Assembly (NCBI RefSeq): GCF_018343795.1 | Contig: NZ_CP074346.1 | Coordinates: 1,426,001-1,490,000 of the forward strand | Length of the DNA stretch: 64,000 nucleotides | Reading direction: 5' to 3' | Source: Phocoenobacter atlanticus subsp. cyclopteri | GTDB lineage: Bacteria > Pseudomonadota > Gammaproteobacteria > Enterobacterales > Pasteurellaceae | Shown: piece by piece, positions 1 to 10,499 of the stretch | Layout: every line of letters starts with the position of its first letter | Numbering within the stretch: position 1 is the first letter of the stretch | The notes under the pieces: generated by a model | Seen by the model: only the letters and a program-made list of their open reading frames with translations | Databases searched by the model: none | What the model was told of the DNA's origin: nothing | Made by a program: the position numbers and the translations under genes

Positions 1-306
1 AGTTCCTGAAGCAAATAGTGATGCCATCATCCCAAGCACTAATACATCAGGCATATCAGCATATAAACTAACATCAATAATGCCCCCTTTAATGGTTTGT
101 GTCACTTCACCACCCGCAAGATAAGCTCCTGCAAATTCAAACACTATTGCAATAATAATTGTTTGTTTAATGGTTAAAACACCTGAACCAACAGAAGTCC
201 CCATTGCATTAGAAACATCATTAGCCCCTATTCCAAATGCCATAAAAAAACCAAAAATAGCGGTAATAATAATTAATATATGACCATATTGTTGAATTAA
301 TTCCAT
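1..306 (-). CDS. PiT-family inorganic phosphate transporter, N-terminal 102 residues (cut by window edge)
   Basis: This is the first part of a PiT-type (Pit/PNaS) phosphate permease of the inner membrane. The visible residues hold a first membrane helix followed by the family signature GANDVSNAMGTSVGS at about residues 27-41, then a second helix with the EFAGAYLAGG segment. The start codon at 304-306 has an AGGAGG Shine-Dalgarno directly upstream. The DUF47 gene lies 14 bp upstream on the same strand, the usual partner arrangement for low-affinity phosphate uptake. The rest of the gene lies outside the window, so intactness cannot be judged. Confidence 0.93.
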   Translation of the reverse strand, partial: MELIQQYGHILIIITAIFGFFMAFGIGANDVSNAMGTSVGSGVLTIKQTIIIAIVFEFAGAYLAGGEVTQTIKGGIIDVSLYADMPDVLVLGMMASLFASGT

Positions 307-320
307 TACTTCCTCCTAAG

Positions 321-1001
321 CTATGATTTAGCCAGCATTAGTTCAATTCGAGAACCAACACGTTGAGCCTGATCAGCTAACACACCAACCCACTCAATAA
401 TTTTATATAGGAACATCACATCAATCGGATTTAATTGTGATTCAATCTGTAATAATTCTTTACGTAGAACTCGTTGTAATTGATCTGTGTCGTCTTCAAT
501 GGTATCTAACTCTAAAATCATTTTATTAACAAAATTCAATTCTCTCCCTCGAAAGCCTGTTTCAAGTAATTCATCCATTTCGTGAATAACCTTATGAGCT
601 TGATGAACGGCATCAATACTACGTTTAACAAAGTAGTTAAAATCTTCTTGAATCTGTTTAGGTATTAGTAATTGACGACCAATTACACGCCCTGCAATAT
701 CCTTAGTAAAATTAGCCAATTTATCTTGTTGTGTAACAAGCTCTAATAAATCAGTACGTTCAATTGGCATAAACAATCCTCGAGGAAGTTTTAAGCGAAT
801 TTCTTTTTTTAAATCATCTGCTTGATGTTCAAGTAATCCTATCTGAGCACGATAATCTTCCGCATTATCCCAATCTTCTTTAAAGGTTTGTTCAAAAAAA
901 GGAACTAATAATTCACAACACTCTGTTACTTTCGTTGAGTGTTTCTGAAGGGGTTTAAGGGGGGATTCAGCGAATAATCCAAGAATATTATTCATAGCCA
1001 T
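321..1001 (-). CDS. DUF47 / TIGR00153 PhoU-like protein, phosphate transport accessory
   Basis: A 226-residue, mostly helical, soluble protein of the DUF47 (PhoU-like) family. It has the characteristic start MAMNNILGLFAESPLKPLQKH and an all-alpha pattern of charged helices, with no signal peptide. In many proteobacteria this gene precedes pit, and the protein is thought to modulate PiT activity. Here the spacing to pit is 14 bp, so the two are probably cotranscribed. An ATG three codons in is an alternative start; the upstream one is kept because a GGAG motif stands in front of it. Confidence 0.9.
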   Translation of the reverse strand: MAMNNILGLFAESPLKPLQKHSTKVTECCELLVPFFEQTFKEDWDNAEDYRAQIGLLEHQADDLKKEIRLKLPRGLFMPIERTDLLELVTQQDKLANFTKDIAGRVIGRQLLIPKQIQEDFNYFVKRSIDAVHQAHKVIHEMDELLETGFRGRELNFVNKMILELDTIEDDTDQLQRVLRKELLQIESQLNPIDVMFLYKIIEWVGVLADQAQRVGSRIELMLAKS

Positions 1002-1244
1002 AAGAACATCTCCATAGAGGTTAAAAAATCATTTTTATTTAAAATACAGACACATTTTACTTGAAGTAATACTAAAGATCATCTATTAAAATATAAATGA
1101 TTAAGAAATCACTTATTATTTCTTTATTTGGAAAGAATGACGATCTATAACTCACTCTCTTTAAAAATTACATAACTCGTTTTTATTCCTTATTAAAGTC
1201 TGGTAAAATGAGCTGTTTTTATCAATTTATAAAAAGGAAAAAAT

Positions 1245-1850
1245 ATGATAATTCCTAACAATGCTCTTATTCCAACGGTGGTAGAGCAAACGTCAAAAGG
1301 CGAAAGAGCCTTTGATATTTATTCTCGCTTACTAAAAGAACGCATTATTTTCTTAAGCGGTGAAGTTGAAGACAATATGGCAAATTTGATTGTCGCTCAA
1401 TTATTATTTTTAGAGTCAGAAGATCCTGAAAAAGATATCAGTATTTATATTAATTCACCAGGTGGTTCTGTTACTGCTGGTATGGCAATTTTTGATACAA
1501 TGAACTTTATCAAACCTGATGTTAGCACTGTGTGTATTGGTCAAGCTTGTTCAATGGGTGCTTTTTTACTTTCAGCAGGAAAAAAAGGCAAACGTTTTGC
1601 GTTACCTCACGCTCGTGTGATGATCCATCAGCCTTTAGGGGGCTTTAGAGGACAGGCTTCTGATATTCAAATCCACGCTCAAGAAATTTTAAAAATTAAA
1701 CAAACCTTAAATGAGCGTTTAAGTGAACATACAGGACAACCTCTGTCTGTTATTGAACAAGATACTGATCGTGATAATTTTATGTCAGCAGAAGCAGCTC
1801 AAAAATATGGTTTAGTTGATGAAGTCGTCCACTCTCGAGGGAGTAAATAA
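1245..1850 (+). CDS. clpP: ATP-dependent Clp protease proteolytic subunit ClpP
   Basis: A 201-residue cytoplasmic serine peptidase, the proteolytic chamber of ClpXP and ClpAP. The catalytic triad is visible as Ser103 in GQACSMGAF, His128 in ARVMIHQP and Asp177 in DTDRDNF. Length and sequence are full and normal. The start follows an AAAAAGGA ribosome-binding site. The stop overlaps the clpX start (TAATG), so the two genes are translationally coupled, which fits joint assembly of the protease. A TGGTAAAAT motif at 1201-1209 could be an extended -10, but I see no convincing -35 and no sigma-32 promoter. Confidence 0.98.
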   Translation: MIIPNNALIPTVVEQTSKGERAFDIYSRLLKERIIFLSGEVEDNMANLIVAQLLFLESEDPEKDISIYINSPGGSVTAGMAIFDTMNFIKPDVSTVCIGQACSMGAFLLSAGKKGKRFALPHARVMIHQPLGGFRGQASDIQIHAQEILKIKQTLNERLSEHTGQPLSVIEQDTDRDNFMSAEAAQKYGLVDEVVHSRGSK

Positions 1851-3103
1851 TGTCTGATTTTGAAAAAATGCCCCATTGTAATTTTTGTGGTAAACGTAAA
1901 AATGAAGTTGATGCATTAGTTGGCGAAAATGATGATCATATTTGTAATGAATGTATCGAATATTCTTTCCATTTAATTAATAGTAGTGAAGAGCCATTAA
2001 TTGATGAAAAAGACGAACAGCAACAATCTTTTTTTGAACAGATCCCAACACCTCACGAGATACATCGTCATTTAGATGAATATGTTATCGGTCAAGAACA
2101 TGCGAAAAAAGTACTCTCCGTGGCGGTTTATAACCATTATAAACGTTTACGTAATGCCCTAAGTGATAACAAAGAAACAGATGGTGTTGAACTAAGTAAA
2201 AGTAATGTATTATTTATTGGTCCAACAGGAAGTGGTAAAACGTTATTGGCAGAAACAATGGCTCGCCGTTTAAATGTGCCTTTTGCTGTGGCTGATGCAA
2301 CGACGCTTACTCAAGCGGGTTATGTGGGCGAAGATGTTGAAAATGTCATTCAAAAACTCTTAATGAGCTGTGACTATGACGTTGAACAAGCAGAACGAGG
2401 TATTATTTTTATTGATGAGATCGATAAAATCACCCGAAAATCTGAAAATCCATCTCTTACACGTGATGTATCAGGAGAAGGTGTTCAGCAGGCTCTATTA
2501 AAACTGGTTGAAGGAACGGTTGCAAACATTAATCCTCAAGGAGGACGTAAGCACCCTAAACAAGAAACCATTCCTGTGGATACTTCGAAAATCCTGTTTA
2601 TCTGTGGTGGGGCATTTACTGGTTTAGATAAAATTATCGAACAACGAGCAAATAAAAAAGGGGGCATTGGTTTTAAAGCTGAATTGAAAAAAGATAAAGA
2701 TCGCCAAGCTCTCACTGAATTATTTAAACAAGTTGAGCCTGAAGATTTAGTTAAATTTGGTTTAATTCCAGAGTTAATTGGTCGTTTACCTGTGGTTACA
2801 CCTTTGGAAGAGTTAGATGAAAAGGCACTAGTACAGATCTTAACAGAACCTAAAAATGCAGTCATTAAACAATATCAAGCTCTATTTAAAATGGAAAATG
2901 TGGCGCTTAAATTTACTCGTGATGCTCTGCTTGCTATCGCTAAAAAAGCGATGGATCGTAAAACAGGTGCAAGGGGATTACGCTCGATTGTAGAAGAATT
3001 ATTGCTTGAAACAATGTATGAATTACCATCTTTAGAGAATAAATCTAAGGTGACTGTTGGTAAAAATTGTGTTGAAAAAGGCGATAAGCCGAAAATTGAT
3101 TAA
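1850..3103 (+). CDS. clpX: ATP-dependent Clp protease ATP-binding subunit ClpX
   Basis: A 417-residue AAA+ unfoldase that feeds substrates into ClpP. The N-terminal zinc-binding domain has C10-x2-C13 and C32-x2-C35. The Walker A motif GPTGSGKT is at residues 124-131, Walker B (IIFIDEID) near 190, and the GYVGEDVE pore loop lies between them. The gene overlaps the end of clpP by one base. It is followed by 194 bp of intergenic sequence containing three palindromic repeats, one of which may end transcription. There is no sign of truncation. Confidence 0.98.
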   Translation: MSDFEKMPHCNFCGKRKNEVDALVGENDDHICNECIEYSFHLINSSEEPLIDEKDEQQQSFFEQIPTPHEIHRHLDEYVIGQEHAKKVLSVAVYNHYKRLRNALSDNKETDGVELSKSNVLFIGPTGSGKTLLAETMARRLNVPFAVADATTLTQAGYVGEDVENVIQKLLMSCDYDVEQAERGIIFIDEIDKITRKSENPSLTRDVSGEGVQQALLKLVEGTVANINPQGGRKHPKQETIPVDTSKILFICGGAFTGLDKIIEQRANKKGGIGFKAELKKDKDRQALTELFKQVEPEDLVKFGLIPELIGRLPVVTPLEELDEKALVQILTEPKNAVIKQYQALFKMENVALKFTRDALLAIAKKAMDRKTGARGLRSIVEELLLETMYELPSLENKSKVTVGKNCVEKGDKPKID

Positions 3104-3113
3104 TCAAATTGTA

Positions 3114-3135
3114 GGTACAGGGCATGCCCTGTACC
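3114..3135. repeat. Palindromic repeat copy A (GGGCATGCCC family)
   Basis: A perfect 22-bp palindrome with core ACAGGGCATGCCCTGT, 10 bp after the clpX stop. It belongs to a dispersed family also found near 3164, 3258, 13669, 14020, 29764, 29810, 34385 and 34440. Confidence 0.85.
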
Positions 3136-3163
3136 AATGATATACAATATTCATATAGACAGA

Positions 3164-3177
3164 CAAGGCATGCCTTG
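3164..3177. repeat. Palindromic repeat copy B (AAGGCATGCCTT variant)
   Basis: A 14-bp perfect palindrome CAAGGCATGCCTTG, a diverged member of the same family. It belongs to a longer stretch (3163-3281) that recurs in inverted, partly diverged form at 13665-13800. Confidence 0.7.
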
Positions 3178-3220
3178 ACGAATGAATATTTTGATGGATT
3201 AATATTCAGAAATTATAACT

Positions 3221-3281
3221 AAATGTAAAAATAGTATAATTGTGCAAAATATATAGAAAACAGGGCATGCCCTGTTTCTAC
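3221..3281. repeat. 61-bp perfect inverted repeat, left copy (contains palindrome copy C)
   Basis: This 61-bp stretch, including the palindrome AAACAGGGCATGCCCTGTTT at 3258-3277, is exactly the reverse complement of 13665-13725. The similarity continues more loosely outward on the other side of the AT-rich half. Together the two copies flank the 10.4-kb lpxK-to-gloB block. Confidence 0.85.
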
Positions 3282-3297
3282 AGGTAATTTTATTAAA

Positions 3298-4287
3298 ATG
3301 AAAATCTGGCAAAATCGTTCTACTATTACGTGGATTTTATCCCCTTTATCACTGCTCTTTTACCTAATTAGTCATCTACGCCGTTGGCTTTTTTGCAAAA
3401 ATCTCTTAACATCTTACCGCTCTCCCGTCCCTGTTTTAATCGTAGGGAATATCAGTGTTGGAGGAAATGGCAAAACACCATTGGTTATTTGGCTAGTTGA
3501 ACAATTACAGCAAAGAGGCATAAAAGTCGGAGTTATTTCTCGTGGTTATGGGGCGAAAACCAAAGACTTTCCACAACTCGTTACCCCTGAAAGTTCAGCT
3601 GAGCAAATGGGTGATGAACCAGTATTAATTGTGCAACGTACTCAGGTTCCTCTTGCTATTTCACCCAACCGCCGACAAAGTATTGAATTATTATTGAAAA
3701 ATTATTCATTAGATTTAATTATTGCTGATGACGGCTTACAACATTATAAATTGCAACGAGATTTTGAATGGGTGGTGATTGATGGTGAGCGTCGTTTTGG
3801 TAACGGTTTTGTATTGCCTGCTGGTGGTTTACGTGAACTTCCCAGTCGCTTAAAACGTGTTAATGCATTAATTTGTAATGGTGGAAAGGCTTTACCAAAT
3901 GAACATCAAATGACCTTGCAAGCAGACTATACGATTAATGTAAAAACTAATCAGAAAATAGCACTAAGTGATCTTAAATCACAACAGATTGTCGCAATGG
4001 CAGGTATTGGCTATCCGCCTCGTTTTTTTAATATGCTTGCAAATTTAGGTTTTAATGTGACCGCTTGTCACAGTTTTGCCGATCATCAGCCTTACTCAAA
4101 AGAACAACTACTTCCCCTTGCAAATCAAGATCAAATTTTATTAATGACAGAAAAAGATGCCGTAAAATGTCGTCATTTCGCACAAGATAACTGGTTTTTC
4201 GTGCCAATTGATGCAACTTTTACACCAACATCAACAAAACAATTACTTAATCCAATTTTAAAAAAGTTAGGAAAAAATGATGAATGA
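3298..4287 (+). CDS. lpxK: Tetraacyldisaccharide 4'-kinase LpxK
   Basis: A 329-residue inner-membrane-associated kinase that phosphorylates the 4' position of the lipid A precursor. It has an N-terminal membrane helix (about residues 10-35), then the P-loop [11 protein letters not shown] at 50-60, and the DDGLQHY motif near 140 typical of LpxK. Its stop overlaps the start of ycaR, and kdsB follows. The lpxK-ycaR-kdsB order is the same as in E. coli (there behind msbA). No msbA is present directly upstream here. Confidence 0.96.
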   Translation: MKIWQNRSTITWILSPLSLLFYLISHLRRWLFCKNLLTSYRSPVPVLIVGNISVGGNGKTPLVIWLVEQLQQRGIKVGVISRGYGAKTKDFPQLVTPESSAEQMGDEPVLIVQRTQVPLAISPNRRQSIELLLKNYSLDLIIADDGLQHYKLQRDFEWVVIDGERRFGNGFVLPAGGLRELPSRLKRVNALICNGGKALPNEHQMTLQADYTINVKTNQKIALSDLKSQQIVAMAGIGYPPRFFNMLANLGFNVTACHSFADHQPYSKEQLLPLANQDQILLMTEKDAVKCRHFAQDNWFFVPIDATFTPTSTKQLLNPILKKLGKNDE

Positions 4288-4450
4288 AAAATTACTCAAT
4301 AACCTTGCCTGCCCAAACTGTAATGCAAAATTAGAGTGGGATAAAACCAATAACCGTTTAATTTGCAAAGAGCAAAACTTGGCTTATCCAATCGAAAATG
4401 GCATTATCGTGTTACTGCCAGAAAGTGGTCAATCATTAGAGGAATGTTAA
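4280..4450 (+). CDS. ycaR: YcaR / Trm112-family small protein
   Basis: A 56-residue protein between lpxK and kdsB. It starts [20 protein letters not shown], with the CPxC pair of the Trm112-like (UPF0434) family, and carries a second cysteine (LICKEQ) and the family's [11 protein letters not shown] segment. Two ATGs (4277 and 4280) overlap the lpxK stop; I use the second. The position between lpxK and kdsB matches E. coli ycaR. The function of bacterial YcaR is not established; it is a small zinc-ribbon-like protein. Confidence 0.92.
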   Translation: MNEKLLNNLACPNCNAKLEWDKTNNRLICKEQNLAYPIENGIIVLLPESGQSLEEC

Positions 4451-4451
4451 A

Positions 4452-5213
4452 ATGAAATTTACTGTTATTATTCCTGCACGTTATTCCTCTACCCGTTTAC
4501 CTCGTAAACCATTGCTTGATATTTGCGGTAAACCGATGATCCAACACACGTGGCAACAAGCAATTCAAGCTGGAGCAAGTCGTGTCATTATTGCCACCGA
4601 TCATAACGAGATTTTACAGGTTGCTGAGAGCTTTGGTGCAGAAGTTTGCTTAACCTCGGAAAAACATAATTCAGGGACAGAGCGTTTAGCAGAAGTTATT
4701 GAGAAAATGGCAATTGCTGATGATGAGGTTATCGTTAATGTACAAGGCGATGAGCCTTTAATTCCCCCTGTGATTATCAATCAGATTGCTGAAAACTTAG
4801 TAAAATCAAAGGTGAATATGGCAACGTTAGCCGTTAAATTAACCACAAAAAAAGAGTTATTTAATCCCAATGTTGTGAAAACCTTAGCTGACAAAAATGG
4901 CTTTGCACTCTATTTTTCACGTGCATCTATTCCTTACGCTCGTGATCATTTTTCCAATTGTGATGATGATTTTGTGGCACAGCAAAATTACTTACGCCAT
5001 ATTGGTATTTACGCCTATAGAGCTGGGTTTATTAAACAATATGTAAATTGGCAACCTACTCAACTGGAACAATTGGAATCTTTGGAGCAATTACGTGCCT
5101 TATGGTATGGTGAAAAAATCCATTTAGATATTGCTAAACAAGCCCCTGAAGTTGGTGTTGACACACAAGAGGATTTAGAAAAAGTAAGGCACGTCCTTGC
5201 TAATAAAGAGTAA
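4452..5213 (+). CDS. kdsB: 3-deoxy-manno-octulosonate cytidylyltransferase (CMP-KDO synthetase)
   Basis: A 253-residue cytoplasmic enzyme that activates KDO with CTP for lipopolysaccharide inner-core synthesis. The N-terminus [19 protein letters not shown] is the nucleotide-binding loop of the family. The [11 protein letters not shown] motif lies near residue 98 and a VDTQEDLE C-terminal motif near 236. It begins 1 bp after the ycaR stop. Length is normal. Confidence 0.97.
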   Translation: MKFTVIIPARYSSTRLPRKPLLDICGKPMIQHTWQQAIQAGASRVIIATDHNEILQVAESFGAEVCLTSEKHNSGTERLAEVIEKMAIADDEVIVNVQGDEPLIPPVIINQIAENLVKSKVNMATLAVKLTTKKELFNPNVVKTLADKNGFALYFSRASIPYARDHFSNCDDDFVAQQNYLRHIGIYAYRAGFIKQYVNWQPTQLEQLESLEQLRALWYGEKIHLDIAKQAPEVGVDTQEDLEKVRHVLANKE

Positions 5214-5216
5214 AAA

Positions 5217-6074
5217 ATGCAAAACGAAATTGAATTAAAAATGATGCTTGAGCCTCATAATATTGAGGCAATAAAAAAATGGTTAGTAACCCAACCCATT
5301 CTTAAACAGCAAACAGATGAATTAATCAACACTTACTACGATACCCCTTCGCTGTTTTTTGCTAATCAAAAAATGGGATTACGAGTACGTAAAGTCAATC
5401 AGCACTGTGAAATGACGTTAAAAACCAAAGGAGAAATTGTCGGAGGGTTACATATTCGTCCTGAATACAATATGGATTTACCCAATGATAAACCTGATTT
5501 TAAGCGGTTAGATGATCACTTTAATTTGCAATTTTCTGATGTTGAATATATTCATCACTCCCTTGAAAAAGTATTTAGTACTGATGTCACTCGTACCTGT
5601 TGGCTGATTCAATATCAAAACGCTGAAATTGAAATCGCTTTAGATCAAGGTTGGGTAAAAAATAAATGGGGAGAAGATCCTATTTGTGAAATTGAATTAG
5701 AGCTTAAAAACGGTGAATTAGGTGATTTAATGCAATTCCTAAATTATCTACCCATTCTTGATGGAATGTATTTTAGCGCATTAAGTAAAGCAGAAAGGGG
5801 ATATTTTGTAGGACGTCCTGAAAAAATTGCAAAAAAAGTAAATGATCTTACCGCTTGTGATAGCTCAACAATGACAAAAGCAGAAAAATATCAATTTGAA
5901 CAAAATTTAGCAGACATTATTCGTATTCTTCCTACTGAAAATGCGATATTATTAAAACAATTTATTACGTTAAGTAATATAGGTATTTTGAATTGGCAAC
6001 AACTGAAAGACTACTTAAAAAGTCAAGGTTATCTAAAACAAAATATTCGCTTAATTCAACAACTCTATTTATAA
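5217..6074 (+). CDS. CYTH-domain protein, probable inorganic triphosphatase (YgiF-like)
   Basis: A 285-residue cytoplasmic protein. The CYTH signature ExExK is at the N-terminus (NEIELKMML), and alternating charged strands continue to about residue 200 (TYYDTPSLFF, GLRVRK, MTLKTKG, EIELEL), as in triphosphate tunnel metalloenzymes. E. coli YgiF adds a CHAD domain; here only about 80 residues follow, so the CHAD part is short or absent. It starts 3 bp after kdsB and is probably cotranscribed. Triphosphatase activity is inferred from the family. Confidence 0.85.
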   Translation: MQNEIELKMMLEPHNIEAIKKWLVTQPILKQQTDELINTYYDTPSLFFANQKMGLRVRKVNQHCEMTLKTKGEIVGGLHIRPEYNMDLPNDKPDFKRLDDHFNLQFSDVEYIHHSLEKVFSTDVTRTCWLIQYQNAEIEIALDQGWVKNKWGEDPICEIELELKNGELGDLMQFLNYLPILDGMYFSALSKAERGYFVGRPEKIAKKVNDLTACDSSTMTKAEKYQFEQNLADIIRILPTENAILLKQFITLSNIGILNWQQLKDYLKSQGYLKQNIRLIQQLYL

Positions 6075-6085
6075 AGGATAAAACA

Positions 6086-7477
6086 ATGAAATTATCAAAA
6101 ATTGCCCTCTCATTAGTTGCGGTAGTTGGTATCGCACAAATAGGCGGTGCTTGGTACACAGGAAAACAAGTTGAAGCTCGTTATGGTGAACTCGTTAATC
6201 TTGCCAATAAAGAACTTAAAGTACTTAAAGCATACGGCGTTAATGCCGAGTATAAAGACGTCAAAATCGAACGTGGTTTCTTTAGCTCTGATATCAATTA
6301 TAACTTAGTCGTTAAAAATTATGATGGTGAAAACTATATCTTTAAAGGTGCCGACACACTTCATCACGGTCCTTTCCCACTAAACCGTTTAATCAAAGGT
6401 AAATTATTGCCTGTTATGGCAAGTGATGAAGGCATTTTATATAGCCCAGATTCCCTCAAATCGGTATTTAAAGATGGTGTAGTCCTTACGACTAATATTG
6501 ATATTGATTACAACACTAATTTAAGTGGCAGTGCAAAAACGAATGCGGCTAAATCAACTGACGGCAATTTTGAAATATCAGAAGTGGAAGCCGAGTTTGA
6601 TACAGATAAAAATGGCATTGGAGATGTGAATTTAGCACTTGATTCTGTTGCATTTTTCAATGGAGTAAACGTAAAATTTGCGGCTAAAAATATGGAATAT
6701 AAATTCACTTCAGAGAAAAGTGAATACCCATATTTAGGATTGGGAGATTATGTTTTTAATGTTGAAAAGTTTTATGTTGGAGATAATAAAAATAAATTTG
6801 CTATGAATAACCTTGAAATGGAAGGAAAAGGTTATCTTGATAAAGTATCTTACTCAAGCAACACTAAAATGAAAACAGATATTTCAATGACCAAAAATGA
6901 AATAACACAAAATTTTGGTGAAATGAAGCTAAATGCAGATTTTGTTGGAGACGCTAAAACGTGGAATAATGCCATAGAAAAAATGTATGATGATCCTGAA
7001 AATTCGGATTATGCCACAAAGTTATTTCTTGAAGCGATCTCAAAAGGTTCATCATTAAAAATTAATGATCTTTCATTGAAAAATAAACAAGGAAAAAGTG
7101 ATATTAAATTGGATTTAAATGTAAAACCATTTGATCCTGATTTAATACAATCAGAAAATGATATTATAAATGCACTGGGTCAGTCATTATTGGATATGAA
7201 ATTCAGTATCCCTGCAACTCATTTAATGATTGAACAATCAGCATTGCTGAATGGCGAAACAAAGGAAGATGCTAAACATTCAGCTGATGCAAAAATTGGG
7301 AATATAACCTCTCAAGCTAAAGAAAGTAACTTTTTTGTCGTAGATGATAAAAATATCAAAATGAAACTAGCCATTGATAATGGCAAAGTTAAGCTCAATG
7401 ATCGAGAAATGTCAGATCGAGAAATAGGTCAAATGCTAATGATCGCGACGTTTATGTTTATGGGTGCAGGTTTTTAA
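6086..7477 (+). CDS. DUF945 / YdgA-family protein
   Basis: A 463-residue protein starting MKLSKIALSLVAVVGIAQIGGAW, a membrane anchor or signal sequence, followed by the YTGKQVEARY motif typical of the DUF945 (YdgA/YihF) family. The body is beta-rich with many FGEMKLN/LNVKPF-type strands. The ATG at 6086 is chosen because it has an AAGGA site and yields the N-terminal hydrophobic helix; the frame is open upstream to 5993 but only inside the CYTH gene. The role is unknown; members are envelope-associated. Confidence 0.85.
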   Translation: MKLSKIALSLVAVVGIAQIGGAWYTGKQVEARYGELVNLANKELKVLKAYGVNAEYKDVKIERGFFSSDINYNLVVKNYDGENYIFKGADTLHHGPFPLNRLIKGKLLPVMASDEGILYSPDSLKSVFKDGVVLTTNIDIDYNTNLSGSAKTNAAKSTDGNFEISEVEAEFDTDKNGIGDVNLALDSVAFFNGVNVKFAAKNMEYKFTSEKSEYPYLGLGDYVFNVEKFYVGDNKNKFAMNNLEMEGKGYLDKVSYSSNTKMKTDISMTKNEITQNFGEMKLNADFVGDAKTWNNAIEKMYDDPENSDYATKLFLEAISKGSSLKINDLSLKNKQGKSDIKLDLNVKPFDPDLIQSENDIINALGQSLLDMKFSIPATHLMIEQSALLNGETKEDAKHSADAKIGNITSQAKESNFFVVDDKNIKMKLAIDNGKVKLNDREMSDREIGQMLMIATFMFMGAGF

Positions 7478-7519
7478 TTTCTAAATGTTAAAGCTATAAA
7501 CATTAAACTAAAGAAAAAA

Positions 7520-7544
7520 CCCCGATATCAATGTGATATCGGGG
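7520..7544 (-). terminator. Hairpin with T-tract on the minus strand
   Basis: CCCCGATATC (7520-7529) pairs perfectly with GATATCGGGG (7535-7544) over a 5-nt loop. A six-A run lies at 7514-7519, so the U-tract exists only for minus-strand transcripts. On the plus strand the stem could still pause or end DUF945 transcription. No minus-strand gene lies directly upstream, which is odd. Confidence 0.6.
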
Positions 7545-7567
7545 TAACTTAATCTACTAAGGAAATT

Positions 7568-8433
<866 letters not shown>

Positions 8434-8446
8434 ATAACAAAAAACA

Positions 8447-8500
8447 AAGCGGTAGGATCTATTTAATTTTTTGCAAATTTATTAAAAGATCATACCGCTT
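8447..8500 (+). terminator. Inverted uptake-signal pair forming a hairpin after cmoA
   Basis: AAGCGGTAGGATCT (8447-8460) pairs with AGATCATACCGCTT (8487-8500) with one mismatch. The loop contains the TTTTTTGCAAATTT half of the extended uptake signal. It lies between the converging ends of cmoA and ppiD and can serve both strands. Confidence 0.75.
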
Positions 8501-8520
8501 GAATGTTATTATCGAGAACG

Positions 8521-10392
8521 TTAAGGTTCTTGTTGTCTTAAAAATGCGTCATTATATTCGATCGTTGCTCGGTTACGTAAATCACTTAACATTTCATCAC
8601 GTAATTGAAGTTGATCAGATTGAGAAAGTACCATTTCAAATGCCTTAAAGCCCTCTTCTTTACCCTCTGTCACTTTATCTAATGCAATAATAACCGCATT
8701 GCCCATTTGATCCATTGTAACTTGATAAGTCGTTTTATCTACTGGTTTTGGCATTGCAAATACATCTTTTGTTAGTGTTGGTTGTTGCATTAAATTTTGG
8801 ATATAAACCAGTGTTTGAGGCTCACTAAAACTGACATCAACGGTTTGTCCTTCATTTAACCCTTTCACAATCGCTTTTGAATTTTTAGCTAACACTTGCT
8901 GTGCTTTTTTCACTTTAATTAAGTTTTGCACTGTTTCTTTTGCTTCTTCAAATGTTTGTGGACGAGCTTCTTTATAGTTAATAACTCGAATAAAGGCTGT
9001 TTTTGCATTATCCCCATCAGTTAAATCAATCGCTTCCGACACCTGACGACTACGACGGAAATCGCCTTTCATTAAAGCAGATTGAATTTTAGGATTGCTT
9101 AATAATTCAGGGATGGCATTTTGTGAAAATTCTTGTGTCGTTTGTACTTTTGCATTAGCCACTTGTGCCACATCAGTTAATGAATCTGGTGATTCAAAGG
9201 CTTTATTCGCCATTTCATTGGTCACTTTTCCATAATTTGCTAAACTGGTTGTTTTAATCAACGCTTGCTTAATTGTTGGTGTGGCTTGCTCAAGTGTCAT
9301 TGCTACATCAGGTTTACGTTCCAATACTTTGATAATATGATAATTACCGTTAATTTCTACTGGCTTACTTACTTTTCCAGCGTCAAGAATATTGGCTACC
9401 TGTTCAAAAATTTCAGGGAATGTCCCTGCTTTAGCCCAACCTAAATCGCCTCCATTTTGAGCAGAAATCATATCTTGTGAATACTCTTTTGCTAACGTTG
9501 AAAAATCTTCACCTGCATTTAGTTTTGTTTCAACTTCTGCCGCTTTCTCTTTAGTTGCCATTTGAATGTGAGCTAAATGCGTTTCACCTTTAGTGATAAA
9601 TTTATCTCGATTTTGTTGATAATAATCTTCTACATCTTGATCGGTAATTGAACTAGCATCAGCAAGATCCTCTGGTGTAACAGTAACAATTTCAACTTGC
9701 ATTCTTTCAGGTTCTACAAACTGTGCCTTATGTTCATTATAGTAGTTTTGTAATTCAGTTTCAGATACTGTCTGTTTTTCCACTTCTTTTGCAAGTGGTA
9801 ACACAGCGGTTCTAATAGTACGTTGCTGCAATAATAATTTTGCCAATAATGTATTCTGAGCAGGAACACTAAATTGAGAGTCTAAAACACCTTGCTGCAC
9901 CTGTCCATTTAATATATCCCCTGCTACCATAGAGGCATAATAATCTGGCGATATATTATTGTTTCTTAATACATTTTGATAAAATTCGTTATTAAATTTA
10001 CCGTCTTGTTGAAAATCAGGCGTATTCACAATTTGCTGTTTAATCTGCTCAGCACTTACCCCTAAATTTAAGGTTTTGATATATTGTTTTAATAATTCAT
10101 CATCAACCAAACCATTAAGCACTTGTTGATTAAACTGAGCCGCATATTCAGGTGTATCTAATAAATCCCAGAATTTTGCGCCTAATCTATCACTTTGAAT
10201 ACTTTGCTGACGATTTTTAGTATAAGTAAAAGTACGTTGTGAAATAGATTCACCATTTACTTTCGCCACATAATCATCTTTACTGTACATTAAAGAGCCA
10301 CCCACACCCCCTAATACAAAAGAGAGTGCGACAAACGCAAAAATAGCTTTAAATGCAAAACTATTTGTTTTCTCGTGCATTTTTTCAATCAT
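8521..10392 (-). CDS. ppiD: Periplasmic folding chaperone / peptidyl-prolyl isomerase PpiD
   Basis: A 623-residue protein anchored by one inner-membrane helix (about residues 14-36: FKAIFAFVALSFVLGGVGG) with the rest in the periplasm. A SurA-N-like helical region runs from about 40 to 200, and a parvulin (PPIC) domain lies near 262-360 (ETHLAHIQMA, DFSTLAKEYSQD, GGDLGW). PpiD works near the Sec translocon on newly exported proteins. Length equals that of E. coli PpiD. It converges on cmoA. Confidence 0.95.
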   Translation of the reverse strand: MIEKMHEKTNSFAFKAIFAFVALSFVLGGVGGSLMYSKDDYVAKVNGESISQRTFTYTKNRQQSIQSDRLGAKFWDLLDTPEYAAQFNQQVLNGLVDDELLKQYIKTLNLGVSAEQIKQQIVNTPDFQQDGKFNNEFYQNVLRNNNISPDYYASMVAGDILNGQVQQGVLDSQFSVPAQNTLLAKLLLQQRTIRTAVLPLAKEVEKQTVSETELQNYYNEHKAQFVEPERMQVEIVTVTPEDLADASSITDQDVEDYYQQNRDKFITKGETHLAHIQMATKEKAAEVETKLNAGEDFSTLAKEYSQDMISAQNGGDLGWAKAGTFPEIFEQVANILDAGKVSKPVEINGNYHIIKVLERKPDVAMTLEQATPTIKQALIKTTSLANYGKVTNEMANKAFESPDSLTDVAQVANAKVQTTQEFSQNAIPELLSNPKIQSALMKGDFRRSRQVSEAIDLTDGDNAKTAFIRVINYKEARPQTFEEAKETVQNLIKVKKAQQVLAKNSKAIVKGLNEGQTVDVSFSEPQTLVYIQNLMQQPTLTKDVFAMPKPVDKTTYQVTMDQMGNAVIIALDKVTEGKEEGFKAFEMVLSQSDQLQLRDEMLSDLRNRATIEYNDAFLRQQEP

Positions 10393-10499
10393 TGTAAGTT
10401 ATCCTAAAAATAAAAAATATCTTACGGATTATACTGAAAAAACCCTTATTCTCAAAACTGTAATTTAATAAATGAGTGAATTCTTAATAAAATCATCTT